From Paractinoplanes deccanensis (GTDB taxonomy: Bacteria; Actinomycetota; Actinomycetes; Mycobacteriales; Micromonosporaceae), in NCBI RefSeq assembly GCF_016862115.1, contig NZ_BOMI01000148.1, positions 61,208 to 125,207 of the forward strand: a stretch of 64,000 nt of DNA, written 5' to 3'. Positions 43,227 through 51,833 of this stretch are shown in pieces. The translations under genes were made by a program, and so were the position numbers. How positions within the stretch are numbered: the stretch's first letter is position 1; every line of letters starts with the position of its first letter. A model generated the notes under the pieces. The model made no database searches and was not told where the DNA came from. It worked only from the letters and a program-made list of their open reading frames with translations.

Positions 43227-44015
43227 ATGAGCTATGTGGTCACCGGAGGCGGCCGCGGCATCGGCCGCGCGATCGTCGAGCGCCTCGCCGCGACGGGCGC
43301 GACAGTCGTGGTCGTCGAGTTCGACCCCGAGGCGCTGAGCTGGGCCTCCGGCGACGACCGGATCGTGCCCATCATCGGCGACTCCCGGGACGAGGACGTG
43401 GTCGCCCGCGCGGCGTCGGCCGCGGAACCGTTGCGGGGCTGGGTGAACAACGCCGCGATCTTCGCGGACGCCTGGCTGCACGAGACGCCGGCCGCCGAGA
43501 TGAGTGCCCTGATCGCGCGCAACGTCGACCCCGTTCTCGCGGGGTGCGCCGCGGCGCTGCGGAGCTTCCTGGCCGGCGGCGGTGGCGGTGCCATCGTCAA
43601 CATCTCGTCCCACCAGGCGCAGCGGCCGGTGCGCGGCGCCTTCGCCTACGCGACGGCCAAGGCGGCCGTCGAGGGACTGACGCGTGCGCTTGCGGTCGAC
43701 TACGGGCGTTTTGCTGTACGGGTGAACGCGCTCGCCCTCGGATCGATCGCCACCCGGCGATCGGACTCGCACGTCGCGTCGCTGCCCGCCGAGGAGCGCG
43801 CCGGGTTCGAGCACGAGATCCGCCTGCTCCAGCCGCTCGGCCGGATGGGGCGCCCCGAGGAGGTGGCGGACGCGGTGGCGTTCCTCCTCTCCGACCAGGC
43901 CGCCTTCATCAACGGCGCGGTGATCCCGGTCGACGGTGGTCGATCGGCGGTGGGCCGCGACCCGGAGGAACAGGACGCGGACGATCACCAATTCAAGGGC
44001 CGGGAGGAGGGGTGA
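43227..44015 (+). CDS. Short-chain dehydrogenase/reductase
   Basis: The product is 262 aa. The cofactor motif is VTGGGRGIGRAIVERL and WVNNAAIF follows. Catalytic residues are in ISSHQAQ and FAYATAKAAVEGLTRAL (Tyr and Lys). The C-terminus has FLLSDQAAFINGAVIPVDGG, typical of classical SDRs. The acidic residue after strand 2 (VVEFDPEA) suggests NAD preference. The substrate is unknown. Confidence 0.88.
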   Translation: MSYVVTGGGRGIGRAIVERLAATGATVVVVEFDPEALSWASGDDRIVPIIGDSRDEDVVARAASAAEPLRGWVNNAAIFADAWLHETPAAEMSALIARNVDPVLAGCAAALRSFLAGGGGGAIVNISSHQAQRPVRGAFAYATAKAAVEGLTRALAVDYGRFAVRVNALALGSIATRRSDSHVASLPAEERAGFEHEIRLLQPLGRMGRPEEVADAVAFLLSDQAAFINGAVIPVDGGRSAVGRDPEEQDADDHQFKGREEG

Positions 44016-44103
44016 GGCGGCGCAAGCAACGTGGACAGCGCCGCAAGGAGAGGTGAGGCGGGGCAGGCGAGGGCGCGCCGGGTGAGCGCGCCCCCAGGGC
44101 CGG

Positions 44104-45048
44104 CTAAGCGAGGTCGGCGGTGCGGAAAGGCTCCACGCGAGCCCGCATGTCGGCGTACGTGGTCAGCAGGAACGGGGCCACGACGACGCCGCTGACGAGG
44201 GCGGAGGCGACAGAGGTCACGCCGCCCGTGATGCCGGTCGGGTCGAGGGCCGTGATGAAGCCGGAGATGCCCTCGATCACCGCGAGCGCGATCTGCACGG
44301 CGGCCAGGGTGGCGACGCGGGCGATCGACGAGCCGAAGTCGCCGTGGAAGAGGCGGAAGGCCCGGCCGATCGCGGCGCCGCGCTCCACCAGGACGATCAC
44401 CGGGAGGGTGGCCAGGGCCGCGCCGACGTAGAAGGCGGGGAGCACGCAGAGGAGGAAGCCGACCAGCACGACGAGGCCCCCCAGCAGGCCCCAGCCGGCC
44501 AGGGCGGGCAGGCGGCGCAGGCCGGTCCGGAGCGCGGCGGCGATGGAGACCGGGCGGCCGGTCGCGTGCTGCACCGCGACGTCGAGCGTGGCCAGCTGGA
44601 CGAGCAGGGACAGCAGGATGGCGGCCAGCACGATCGGGAGCAGGACGGCCAGCGCGGTGGCCACGTCGTCGCTGTCCCACGAGTCGGCGAAGCCGGCCGG
44701 CGTGAAGCCCACCCCGAAGATCACGGCCAGCACCAGCAGCGGCGCGGCGCCGATGAGCTGCACCAGGGCCATCGGGCGCCAGGCCGCCGTCAGCAGGGCG
44801 ACGGTGCGCTGCCACCAGCCGTTGTAGTCGGCGCTGACCAGCGGGTCGGCCGGGCCGGCGTGGAACGTCGCGCGGGCGCCGGCGGTCCACGGACCCTGGT
44901 AACCGGGCGGTGGCGGAGCGTAGGGCGGCGGCTCGGGCGGGCCGGTGAGCGGCTGATAGCCGGGCGGCACGGGATACCGCGGCGGCGGCGGAAACTGCCC
45001 GGGCGGGACGGCAGAGGGGTCCGGGTCGTCCGGCGGGGTGGTGCTCAC
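44104..45048 (-). CDS. Polytopic membrane protein with Pro-rich N-terminus
   Basis: The product is 314 aa. Residues 1-60 are Pro/Tyr/Gly-rich (PPPPRYPVPPGYQPL), then come about six membrane segments, e.g. MALVQLIGAAPLLVLAVIFG and GLLGGLVVLVGFLLCVLPAF. It resembles DUF7847/glycerophosphodiester-phosphodiesterase membrane-domain proteins. GTG 45048 is chosen because GGAG lies 8 bp upstream; the TTG at 45063 is less likely. The function is unknown. Confidence 0.75.
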   Translation of the reverse strand: MSTTPPDDPDPSAVPPGQFPPPPRYPVPPGYQPLTGPPEPPPYAPPPPGYQGPWTAGARATFHAGPADPLVSADYNGWWQRTVALLTAAWRPMALVQLIGAAPLLVLAVIFGVGFTPAGFADSWDSDDVATALAVLLPIVLAAILLSLLVQLATLDVAVQHATGRPVSIAAALRTGLRRLPALAGWGLLGGLVVLVGFLLCVLPAFYVGAALATLPVIVLVERGAAIGRAFRLFHGDFGSSIARVATLAAVQIALAVIEGISGFITALDPTGITGGVTSVASALVSGVVVAPFLLTTYADMRARVEPFRTADLA

Positions 45049-45133
45049 GTGGTCACGCTCCAAGATCAGGGGCGGTCACCATAGCGGTTCGGCGTGCGGC
45101 GCGGACGGGACCGGGCGTCCTAGACTTCGGAGG

Positions 45134-48100
45134 ATGTCCGAGCAGCTGGAGTCGCCCACGACGATCCGGGACCGGGCCGTCGCGGTCGCCGACTATCTGC
45201 TCGCCGTGCGCGCCCAGATGGATCGGCCCGCCCGGGTCGTGCCCGCCGACGCGTACCGCCTCGATGAACTGCCCGACCACCCGGCCTGCCAGACCGGTCC
45301 GGCCGGCGACGGCACGTCCTGGCTGCGTGTCGGGCTTCCCGCCCTGCCGCCGCCGGTCGCCGTCCCGGCCGCACTGCGCCGCCACCTCCGAGGCGACGTG
45401 ACGGCCGGCGAGGAACCCGCGCCCGACAAAAGCGGCGACGTGACAGCCGGCGAGGAACCCACCCCCGAAGAGCCCGGAACGGACTTCGAAACCTGGCGCG
45501 ACGAGGTCTGGCGCCCCTGGGCCTACGCGACCGGCGAGGCCGAGAAGGCCCGCACCCTGCACCGCCGGCTCTTCGACCTGATGCACCAGATCGACATGAG
45601 CGCCGCCACCACCGAGCTGGTCTGGGGGCACGGCCTGCTCGAGACCGTGGTCAACGGCGAGCGCGTGCGCTACCCGCTGGTCGCCACGCCCGTGCTGATC
45701 GAGTACGAGCCCGACCGCTCCCTCGTCACCGTCTCGCCCGCCGGGCCCTCCCGGCTCCAGACCGATGCCCTCGCCGGCCTCGACGAGCGCTACCTGAGCC
45801 AGCTCCTGGGCCTGGCCGGCCCGGCCGGCACGCTCGAGGTCGACCTCTGGAACGACCTGGAGCGGCGCGAGCTCTTCGAGCGGGCGCTGGGCCGCCTCGG
45901 CTACGACCGGCTGATCACCGGGGCGGAGACCTCGCTGCCGCACATCAACGACGTCGGCGTGCTCTTCGCGCGCCCCAAGCAGCGGCTGCTGCGCGGCTTC
46001 CTCGAGAGCCTGCGCAACCGGCTGCTGGCCGGCGACACCGCGAGCATCGGCGCGCTCGCCGCGATCGTCGCGCACGAGCCGAGCAAGCTGCGGATGCCCG
46101 ACGACCGGCCGGAGAGCTGGCGCCGGGTCGGCGAGCGCCTGCTCATGCCGCTGCCCACCAACGAGGCGCAGGAGTCGATCGCCCGGCGCCTGGCCCAGCA
46201 CCGCAACGTGGCCGTGCAGGGTCCGCCCGGCACCGGCAAGACCCACACGATCCGCAACCTGATCTGCCATCTCATGGCGAACGGCAAGCGGGTGCTGGTC
46301 GTCGCGCAAAAGGAGGACCCGCTGCGGGTGCTGCGCGACGGCCTTCCCGAGGAGATCCAGGCGCTCTGCCTGGCGGTTCTGGGGCGCACCACCGATCAGC
46401 TCGTCCAGCTCCAGCTCGCCGCCCGCGAGCTGGCCGACCGTGCCGCCACTTTGGACCGTGACGCGGAGGCCCGGCGGGTGGAGCGGCTGACCGGGCTGCT
46501 CGAGGAGGCCGAACGGGAGCTGGCCGCGGCCCTCGGCGGCCTGCGCGCGATCGCGGAGAACGAGGCGGTCACGTATCCGATCGACGGGGCTCCGCTGACT
46601 CCCGTCGAGGTGGGCGCCTGGCTGCGGGAACGGGCGGCCACGCGCAGCGGCATCCCCGATCCGGTCGACGGTCCGCCGCCCCTGGACGCCGCCGAGCTCC
46701 AGGCGCTGCTGGCCTCCGCCGCACGTCTCTCGCCCGCCGACCGGGCCGCCGCCCTGCGCCCCCTGCCGCGCACCGATGATCTGCCGGACGCCGCCGGGGC
46801 GGCGCGGACCCGGGCCGAGCGGGACGTGCTCTCGGCGCGGGTGTCGCGCTTGGCGTCGGCCGGGCTCGATCTTCAGGCCGTACGGGGTGAGGACGTCGCC
46901 GCCGTGCGGGCCGGCCTGCACGACGCGCTGACGTGGCTGCGCCGGCGCGAGGGCGCCTGGACCGACCGGCTGGGCCGGCTGCTCAACGACCCCCATTGGC
47001 GCGTGGTCTGGGCCGATCACGTGGCCGCCACCGAGGCGCTGCTGGCCGAGCTGGCCACGCTGACCCGCACGCTGGCCGGCCATCCGGTGACCGTCCCGGG
47101 CGCGTACGCGGCGGAGCCGAAGCGGCTGCTCGCCCAGCTCGCCGAGGTGCGGCAGCGGTTCGCGAGCGGCCGGGGGCTGAGCCGGCTGCTCCAGGCCGCC
47201 CTCTACCGGCTCGCCGACGAGGTGCGCGTGGACGGCGAGCCGCTGCGCACGGTCGAGGACGTCGACGTGGCGGCCGCGTCGGTGCGGCGCGAGCTGGCGC
47301 GGCAGCGGCTGGGCGGCCACTGGGCCGAGTGGATCGGCCGGCTGACGATCCCGGCGCCGGCCGGTGACCCGGAGATCTGGGCGGGCACGCTGCTGGCCGA
47401 GGCGCGGCAGTCGCTCGACTGGGACGTGCACCAGTGGCCCGCGTTGGCCGGGCGGCTCGCTCACCTCGTACCGCAGCGAGACCTTGACCTCGACACCCGC
47501 AATCTCGCCGAGGTCGCGGAGCTGCTCGACGGGGCCGATGCGGTCGCCGAGCTGGACGCGCTCGACGGGCGGCGCCGCGAGATCGCCGAGCGGCTGGCTC
47601 CGTGGCGGCGGCTCGCGGAGGCGTGGGACACGCTGGACGGCTGGGACGCGGAGCTGGCCGAGGCACGCCGGATCGAGGAGATCAGACCCGAGGCCCAGCG
47701 GTACGCCATGCTGCGCGACCGGCTGCGCCCGGCGGCTCCCGAGTGGACCGCGTCGATCGAGGCGGGACGGGTGCCGGCGGTCTCCGGGCAGGCGTGTCTC
47801 GACGCCTGGCAGTGGCGGCGGGCGCAGACCTGGTTCGACGAGGTGATCGGCAGCGTCGACCCGGCCGTGCTGGCCAAGCGGGTCGAGAGCGCCCGCGAGA
47901 AGATCCGGCGGCGGACGGCCGAGCTGGTCGTGGCGTCGGCCTGGCTCGAGGTGTCGCGCGGGCTGGACGATCGGCGACGGGCCGCGCTGGCCGACTGGAC
48001 CACCGCCCTCCGCAAGATCGGCAAGGGGACCGGGCGGACCGCGGCGGCGTGGCAGGCGCACGCGCAGCGGGCCATGGAGCAGGCCGTCGAGGCGGTGCCG

Positions 48101-50083
48101 GTCTGGGTCATGTCGGTCGACCGGGCGATCGAGCAGTTCGCCGGCGGCGCCCGGTTCGACGTGGTGATCGTCGACGAGGCGTCGCAGGCCGACCTCTTCG
48201 CGCTGCCGGTGCTGTCGCTGGCCGAGCGGGCCGTGGTGGTCGGCGACGACCAGCAGATCGGGCCGCAGCTCGGCTTCGTCGGCACGGTCGCCGGCCTGAT
48301 ACACGGCCATCTCGGCGACGTGCCCTCGGCCGAGCACTTCGACCCGGAGTCGTCGCTCTACGACCACGCGGTGCGGCGGTCGCCGGAGCGGATCCTGCTC
48401 ACCGAGCACTTCCGCTGCGTGCCGCAGATCATCGAGTTCTCGTCGCGGCACTACTACGACGGCAAGATCATGCCGTTGCGGGCGGACCGGCCGTCGCTGG
48501 CGCCGATTCGCACGGTCTTCCTGCCCGCCGGGGTGCGGCAGCAGCTGTCCGGCTTCGGCGACGTGAACGCGGACGAGGCGCACGCGCTGGTCGCGCAGGT
48601 GGCGGCCATCGTGCGCGATCCGGCGTACGCGGGAAAGACGCTCGGCGTGATCTCGCTGCTGAGCACGAGCGGGCAGGCGCCGTACCTTCTTCATCTGCTG
48701 CGCGAGGAGATCGGCGAGGACGAGATCCAGGCGCGGCGGCTGCGCGTGGGCGACGCCTACACGTTCCAGGGCGACGAGCGCGACGTCGTGCTGGTGTCCA
48801 TGGTGGTCTCCGACAACGATCCGCGGGTCGCGGCTTTCACCAAGCGTGAATATCACCGCCGGGTCAACGTCGCCGCGTCCCGTGCCCGGGACCAGCTCTG
48901 GATCTTCCACTCGGTGCGGCCGGGCTCGCTGCTCGCCGACGACGCGCGGGCGCTGCTGCTCTCGTACGCGCTGCACCTGACCCCGGCCGAGGAGGCGGCG
49001 GACCTGGCCGGGCGCTGCGAGAGCGACTTCGAGCGCGAGGTGCTCAAGCGGCTGCTGGCGCGCGGGTTCCGGCCGATCCCGCAGTTCCGGATCGGGGCGT
49101 ACCGCATCGACTTCGTGCTCAACGCGCCGGACGGCCGACGGCTGGCGATCGAGTGCGACGGCGACGCGTACCACGGTCCGGAGCAGTGGGAGAGCGACAT
49201 GCGCCGCCAGGCGGTGCTGGAGAGGGTGGGCAACTGTGTCTTCGTCCGCATCCGGGGCAGCATCTTCGCCCGCGAGCCGGAGGCGGCGATGAGCCCGCTC
49301 TGGCAGCGCATCGCCGAGCTGGGCATCGTCGCGCCGCCGCGCCGCACGGTCCTCGAGGTGGGGCAGTGGCAGGGCTCCGGCTCGCCGACCGCGGCCCGGC
49401 TGGCCGACGGGGCGGCCGAGCTGGCCCGCCTGATCCCGGCCGACCGGCGGGTGCGGGTGCCGGTGACCGACTCGCTCGGGGACAATCTGGCGGCCGTCCG
49501 GGCCGCGGTCACCGACCCGCCCGTGGTCACGGCCGGCGGCGACTGCGGTGTCGAGCTGGCCCCGATCGAGGCGGCGCTCGACCGGTACGGCGACGGGCTC
49601 GTGGTGGTCTGGTTCGACGCGCACGGCGACCTCAACACGCCGGAGTCGTCGCCGTCCGGCGCGTTCCACGGCATGGTGCTGCGCGCGCTGCTCGGCGAGG
49701 GCCCGGCCGATCTGAAACCGCGGCGCGTGCTGCGGCCGGACCAGGTGGTGCTGGCCGGCGTCCGGGCGCTCGATCCGGCGGAGCAGGAGTACATTACCGA
49801 CAATTCGATTATTGTCGCCCCGGTCGCCGACGTCGCCCCGGCGGTGGCCGCGGCGGGTGCGCGGGCCGTCTACATCCACATCGACCTGGACGTGCTCGAC
49901 CCGTCCACGTTCTCGTCGGTCGGCAGCCCGGCGCCCGGCGGCGTCACCCCGCGCCGGCTCGCCGAGGCGGTGCGGGCGCTCACCGAGCGGTTCCCGCTCG
50001 CCGGCTTCGGCATCACCGAGTACGAGCCCGCCGACCCCGCGGACCGCGACGTGCTCGCCGGCCTGGTGCGCGCGATCTTCTGA
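45134..50083 (+). CDS. SF1 helicase - Vsr/DUF559 nuclease - arginase-fold fusion
   Basis: The product is 1649 aa, in one uninterrupted frame. Residues 1-350 are an N-terminal region with a duplicated GDVTAGEEP segment (about 90-115). Helicase: QGPPGTGKTHTIRNL (about 361), DVVIVDEASQADL (about 1012), VVGDDQQIGPQLG, YTFQGDERDVVLVSM (about 1206), NVAASRARDQLWIF (about 1245). Nuclease, 1297-1400: FRIGAYRIDFVLNAPDGRRL, AIECDGDAYHGPEQWESD. Arginase, 1406-1649: TAGGDCGVEL (usual metal-ligand His is Cys), WFDAHGDLNTPESSPSG, IHIDLDVLDPSTFSS. The first two domains form a known UPF1-like helicase-nuclease type; the arginase tail is unexpected. ATG 45134 has a GGAGG site. An internal GTG at 49358 could start a separate arginase. 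Confidence 0.85.
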   Translation: MSEQLESPTTIRDRAVAVADYLLAVRAQMDRPARVVPADAYRLDELPDHPACQTGPAGDGTSWLRVGLPALPPPVAVPAALRRHLRGDVTAGEEPAPDKSGDVTAGEEPTPEEPGTDFETWRDEVWRPWAYATGEAEKARTLHRRLFDLMHQIDMSAATTELVWGHGLLETVVNGERVRYPLVATPVLIEYEPDRSLVTVSPAGPSRLQTDALAGLDERYLSQLLGLAGPAGTLEVDLWNDLERRELFERALGRLGYDRLITGAETSLPHINDVGVLFARPKQRLLRGFLESLRNRLLAGDTASIGALAAIVAHEPSKLRMPDDRPESWRRVGERLLMPLPTNEAQESIARRLAQHRNVAVQGPPGTGKTHTIRNLICHLMANGKRVLVVAQKEDPLRVLRDGLPEEIQALCLAVLGRTTDQLVQLQLAARELADRAATLDRDAEARRVERLTGLLEEAERELAAALGGLRAIAENEAVTYPIDGAPLTPVEVGAWLRERAATRSGIPDPVDGPPPLDAAELQALLASAARLSPADRAAALRPLPRTDDLPDAAGAARTRAERDVLSARVSRLASAGLDLQAVRGEDVAAVRAGLHDALTWLRRREGAWTDRLGRLLNDPHWRVVWADHVAATEALLAELATLTRTLAGHPVTVPGAYAAEPKRLLAQLAEVRQRFASGRGLSRLLQAALYRLADEVRVDGEPLRTVEDVDVAAASVRRELARQRLGGHWAEWIGRLTIPAPAGDPEIWAGTLLAEARQSLDWDVHQWPALAGRLAHLVPQRDLDLDTRNLAEVAELLDGADAVAELDALDGRRREIAERLAPWRRLAEAWDTLDGWDAELAEARRIEEIRPEAQRYAMLRDRLRPAAPEWTASIEAGRVPAVSGQACLDAWQWRRAQTWFDEVIGSVDPAVLAKRVESAREKIRRRTAELVVASAWLEVSRGLDDRRRAALADWTTALRKIGKGTGRTAAAWQAHAQRAMEQAVEAVPVWVMSVDRAIEQFAGGARFDVVIVDEASQADLFALPVLSLAERAVVVGDDQQIGPQLGFVGTVAGLIHGHLGDVPSAEHFDPESSLYDHAVRRSPERILLTEHFRCVPQIIEFSSRHYYDGKIMPLRADRPSLAPIRTVFLPAGVRQQLSGFGDVNADEAHALVAQVAAIVRDPAYAGKTLGVISLLSTSGQAPYLLHLLREEIGEDEIQARRLRVGDAYTFQGDERDVVLVSMVVSDNDPRVAAFTKREYHRRVNVAASRARDQLWIFHSVRPGSLLADDARALLLSYALHLTPAEEAADLAGRCESDFEREVLKRLLARGFRPIPQFRIGAYRIDFVLNAPDGRRLAIECDGDAYHGPEQWESDMRRQAVLERVGNCVFVRIRGSIFAREPEAAMSPLWQRIAELGIVAPPRRTVLEVGQWQGSGSPTAARLADGAAELARLIPADRRVRVPVTDSLGDNLAAVRAAVTDPPVVTAGGDCGVELAPIEAALDRYGDGLVVVWFDAHGDLNTPESSPSGAFHGMVLRALLGEGPADLKPRRVLRPDQVVLAGVRALDPAEQEYITDNSIIVAPVADVAPAVAAAGARAVYIHIDLDVLDPSTFSSVGSPAPGGVTPRRLAEAVRALTERFPLAGFGITEYEPADPADRDVLAGLVRAIF

Positions 50084-50194
50084 GCCGCCACCCGGTAAGC
50101 CGCAGCCATGGAGCTGTCGCCTTGTGGGCCGACGCCTTGGAGCTGCCGCTTTGAGCCGCCGTCTGTGGGTCGCCGCTGGTGAGCGGCCCGCGCG

Positions 50195-50935
50195 TCAGCG
50201 GGACGCGAGATAGGCGGCGATCGCGGCGGCGGAGCGGCGGCCCGAGGTGGTCAGCACGTTGTGTGCCGCGCCCGGGATGGTCACCGACGTGCCGCCGGTC
50301 ATCTCGGCCACGGTGGTGCGCCAGCTCAGCGGCGCCACGGTGTCGAGGCCGCCGCCGAGCACGAGCGGCGCCACCGGCAGCCTCAGCAGGTCCTTCTCGA
50401 CCTCGTTGCGCACCGAGTGGCCCACGGTGGCGAGCACCCGCCACGGCTTGGCGTCGGCCACGTCGCGCACCAGGATCGGCGCCTGCCAGGGCGCCTCGAC
50501 CAGCGTGTCCACCAGCCAGCGCCCGATCAGGCCGCGGCGGCTGCGGGCCCGCGGGTCGGTGGTCGGGCCGGCCAGCACCAGGCCGGCGACCGCGCCGGGC
50601 CGGCGGACGGCGAGCCGGGCGGCCACCTCCGCGCCGAACGAGTGCCCGACGAGGCACGCGGCGCCCACGCCCCGGGCGTCGAGCCAGTCGCTCAGGAGAT
50701 CGGCGTGCGCGCTGACGTCGTACGCGCGAAAGGGTTTGTCACTGAGCCCGAAGCCGGGCAGGTCGGGCACCACCACGGGATGCCGGGCGGCGAGCGCCCG
50801 CGCCGTGGGCATCAGGTAGCGATGCGAGACGGCGAGGCCGTGCACGAAGACGACGGGCACACCGGCGGCGTCCTGTGCGGCCGTGTCGTGGATCCGCAGC
50901 CCTCGCGCGAGTGTCCAGTGGCGGCGGAAGACCAT
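50195..50935 (-). CDS. Alpha/beta hydrolase
   Basis: The product is 246 aa. The oxyanion strand is VVFVHGLAVSHRYL, the nucleophile elbow is LVGHSFGAEVAARL, the acid is in LGGGLDTVAPLSW and the His is in IPGAAHNVL. The triad is complete. PDLPGFGLSDKP is typical of esterase/haloperoxidase-type hydrolases. The substrate is unknown. Confidence 0.87.
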   Translation of the reverse strand: MVFRRHWTLARGLRIHDTAAQDAAGVPVVFVHGLAVSHRYLMPTARALAARHPVVVPDLPGFGLSDKPFRAYDVSAHADLLSDWLDARGVGAACLVGHSFGAEVAARLAVRRPGAVAGLVLAGPTTDPRARSRRGLIGRWLVDTLVEAPWQAPILVRDVADAKPWRVLATVGHSVRNEVEKDLLRLPVAPLVLGGGLDTVAPLSWRTTVAEMTGGTSVTIPGAAHNVLTTSGRRSAAAIAAYLASR

Positions 50936-51026
50936 CCTCCTGCTCTACCCGCTGCGTGGACCGATATGCCCCGCATGAATCGGATCGGACGGGGCATTCC
51001 GGACGCCCACGTGCCGGAGGAGGACC

Positions 51027-51833
51027 ATGATCGACGACACCGCTCGGCTGCTCGGCGAGCTGCGGGCCGACCCGAGCCTCGCCATGATCGGCCACTCGCT
51101 CGACTACTACTACGGCGACGCCGGCCGGGCCGCCGCGATGGACGCGTTCTACCGGCGCTTCGTCCGCCCGGGTGATCTCGTCTTCGACGTCGGCGCGCAC
51201 GTCGGCGACCGGGTCGCGAGCTTCCTGCGGCTCGGCGCCCGGGTGGTCGCCGTCGAGCCGCAACCGCCGTGCGTGCGGGCGCTGCGCCGGCTGTACGAGG
51301 GCCGGCCCGTCCGGATCGTCGAGGCCGCCTGCGCCGACCGGCAGGGCAGCGTCGCGCTGCACGTCAACTCGGCGAACCCGACCGTCTCGACGGTGTCGGA
51401 GCGCTTCGTGCGGGCCGCCGACGGCGCCGGCGGATGGGAGCGCGAGACGTGGGACGCCGAGGTCACCGTGCGGACCGTGACCCTCGACGCCCTCATCGGC
51501 GAGTTCGGCGCCCCGTCCTTCATCAAGATCGACGTCGAGGGGTACGAGGACGCCGTCCTCGCCGGGCTGAGCCGCCCCGTCGCCGCGCTGTCGTTCGAGT
51601 TCACGACGATCGCCCGCGACGTGGCGGCGCGCTGCCTCGACCGCCTCGCCGTCCTCGGCTTCACCGGCTACGACGTCTCGCTCGCCGAGACCATGGCGCT
51701 GGACCTCGGCCGCTGGGTCACCGGCCGGGAGATGCGTGCGCACCTCGCCGGCCTCCCGCACGAGGCGAACGCGGGCGACGTCTACGCGGTGACCGTCTCG
51801 GTCAGCTCGATGCGGGCCTTGACGCGGCAGTAG
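51027..51833 (+). CDS. FkbM-family methyltransferase
   Basis: The product is 268 aa. SAM-binding VFDVGAHVGDRVASFLRLG and VVAVEPQPPCVRAL match motif I and strand 2, and FIKIDVEGYEDAVLAGL is the FkbM signature. It probably methylates a sugar or alcohol oxygen. Its 3' end overlaps the convergent gene at 51782 by 52 bp. Confidence 0.85.
   Translation: MIDDTARLLGELRADPSLAMIGHSLDYYYGDAGRAAAMDAFYRRFVRPGDLVFDVGAHVGDRVASFLRLGARVVAVEPQPPCVRALRRLYEGRPVRIVEAACADRQGSVALHVNSANPTVSTVSERFVRAADGAGGWERETWDAEVTVRTVTLDALIGEFGAPSFIKIDVEGYEDAVLAGLSRPVAALSFEFTTIARDVAARCLDRLAVLGFTGYDVSLAETMALDLGRWVTGREMRAHLAGLPHEANAGDVYAVTVSVSSMRALTRQ

Noticed and set aside
45053..49879. A 1608-codon open frame antisense to the helicase fusion
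   Set aside because: It is a GC-bias shadow: the translation is Arg/Gly/His-rich without any domain, while the opposite strand has complete helicase motifs.
49358..50083. Separate arginase gene starting at GTG 49358
   Set aside because: No ribosome site precedes it and the frame is continuous with the helicase, so a fusion is the simplest reading; the alternative is kept as a caveat.
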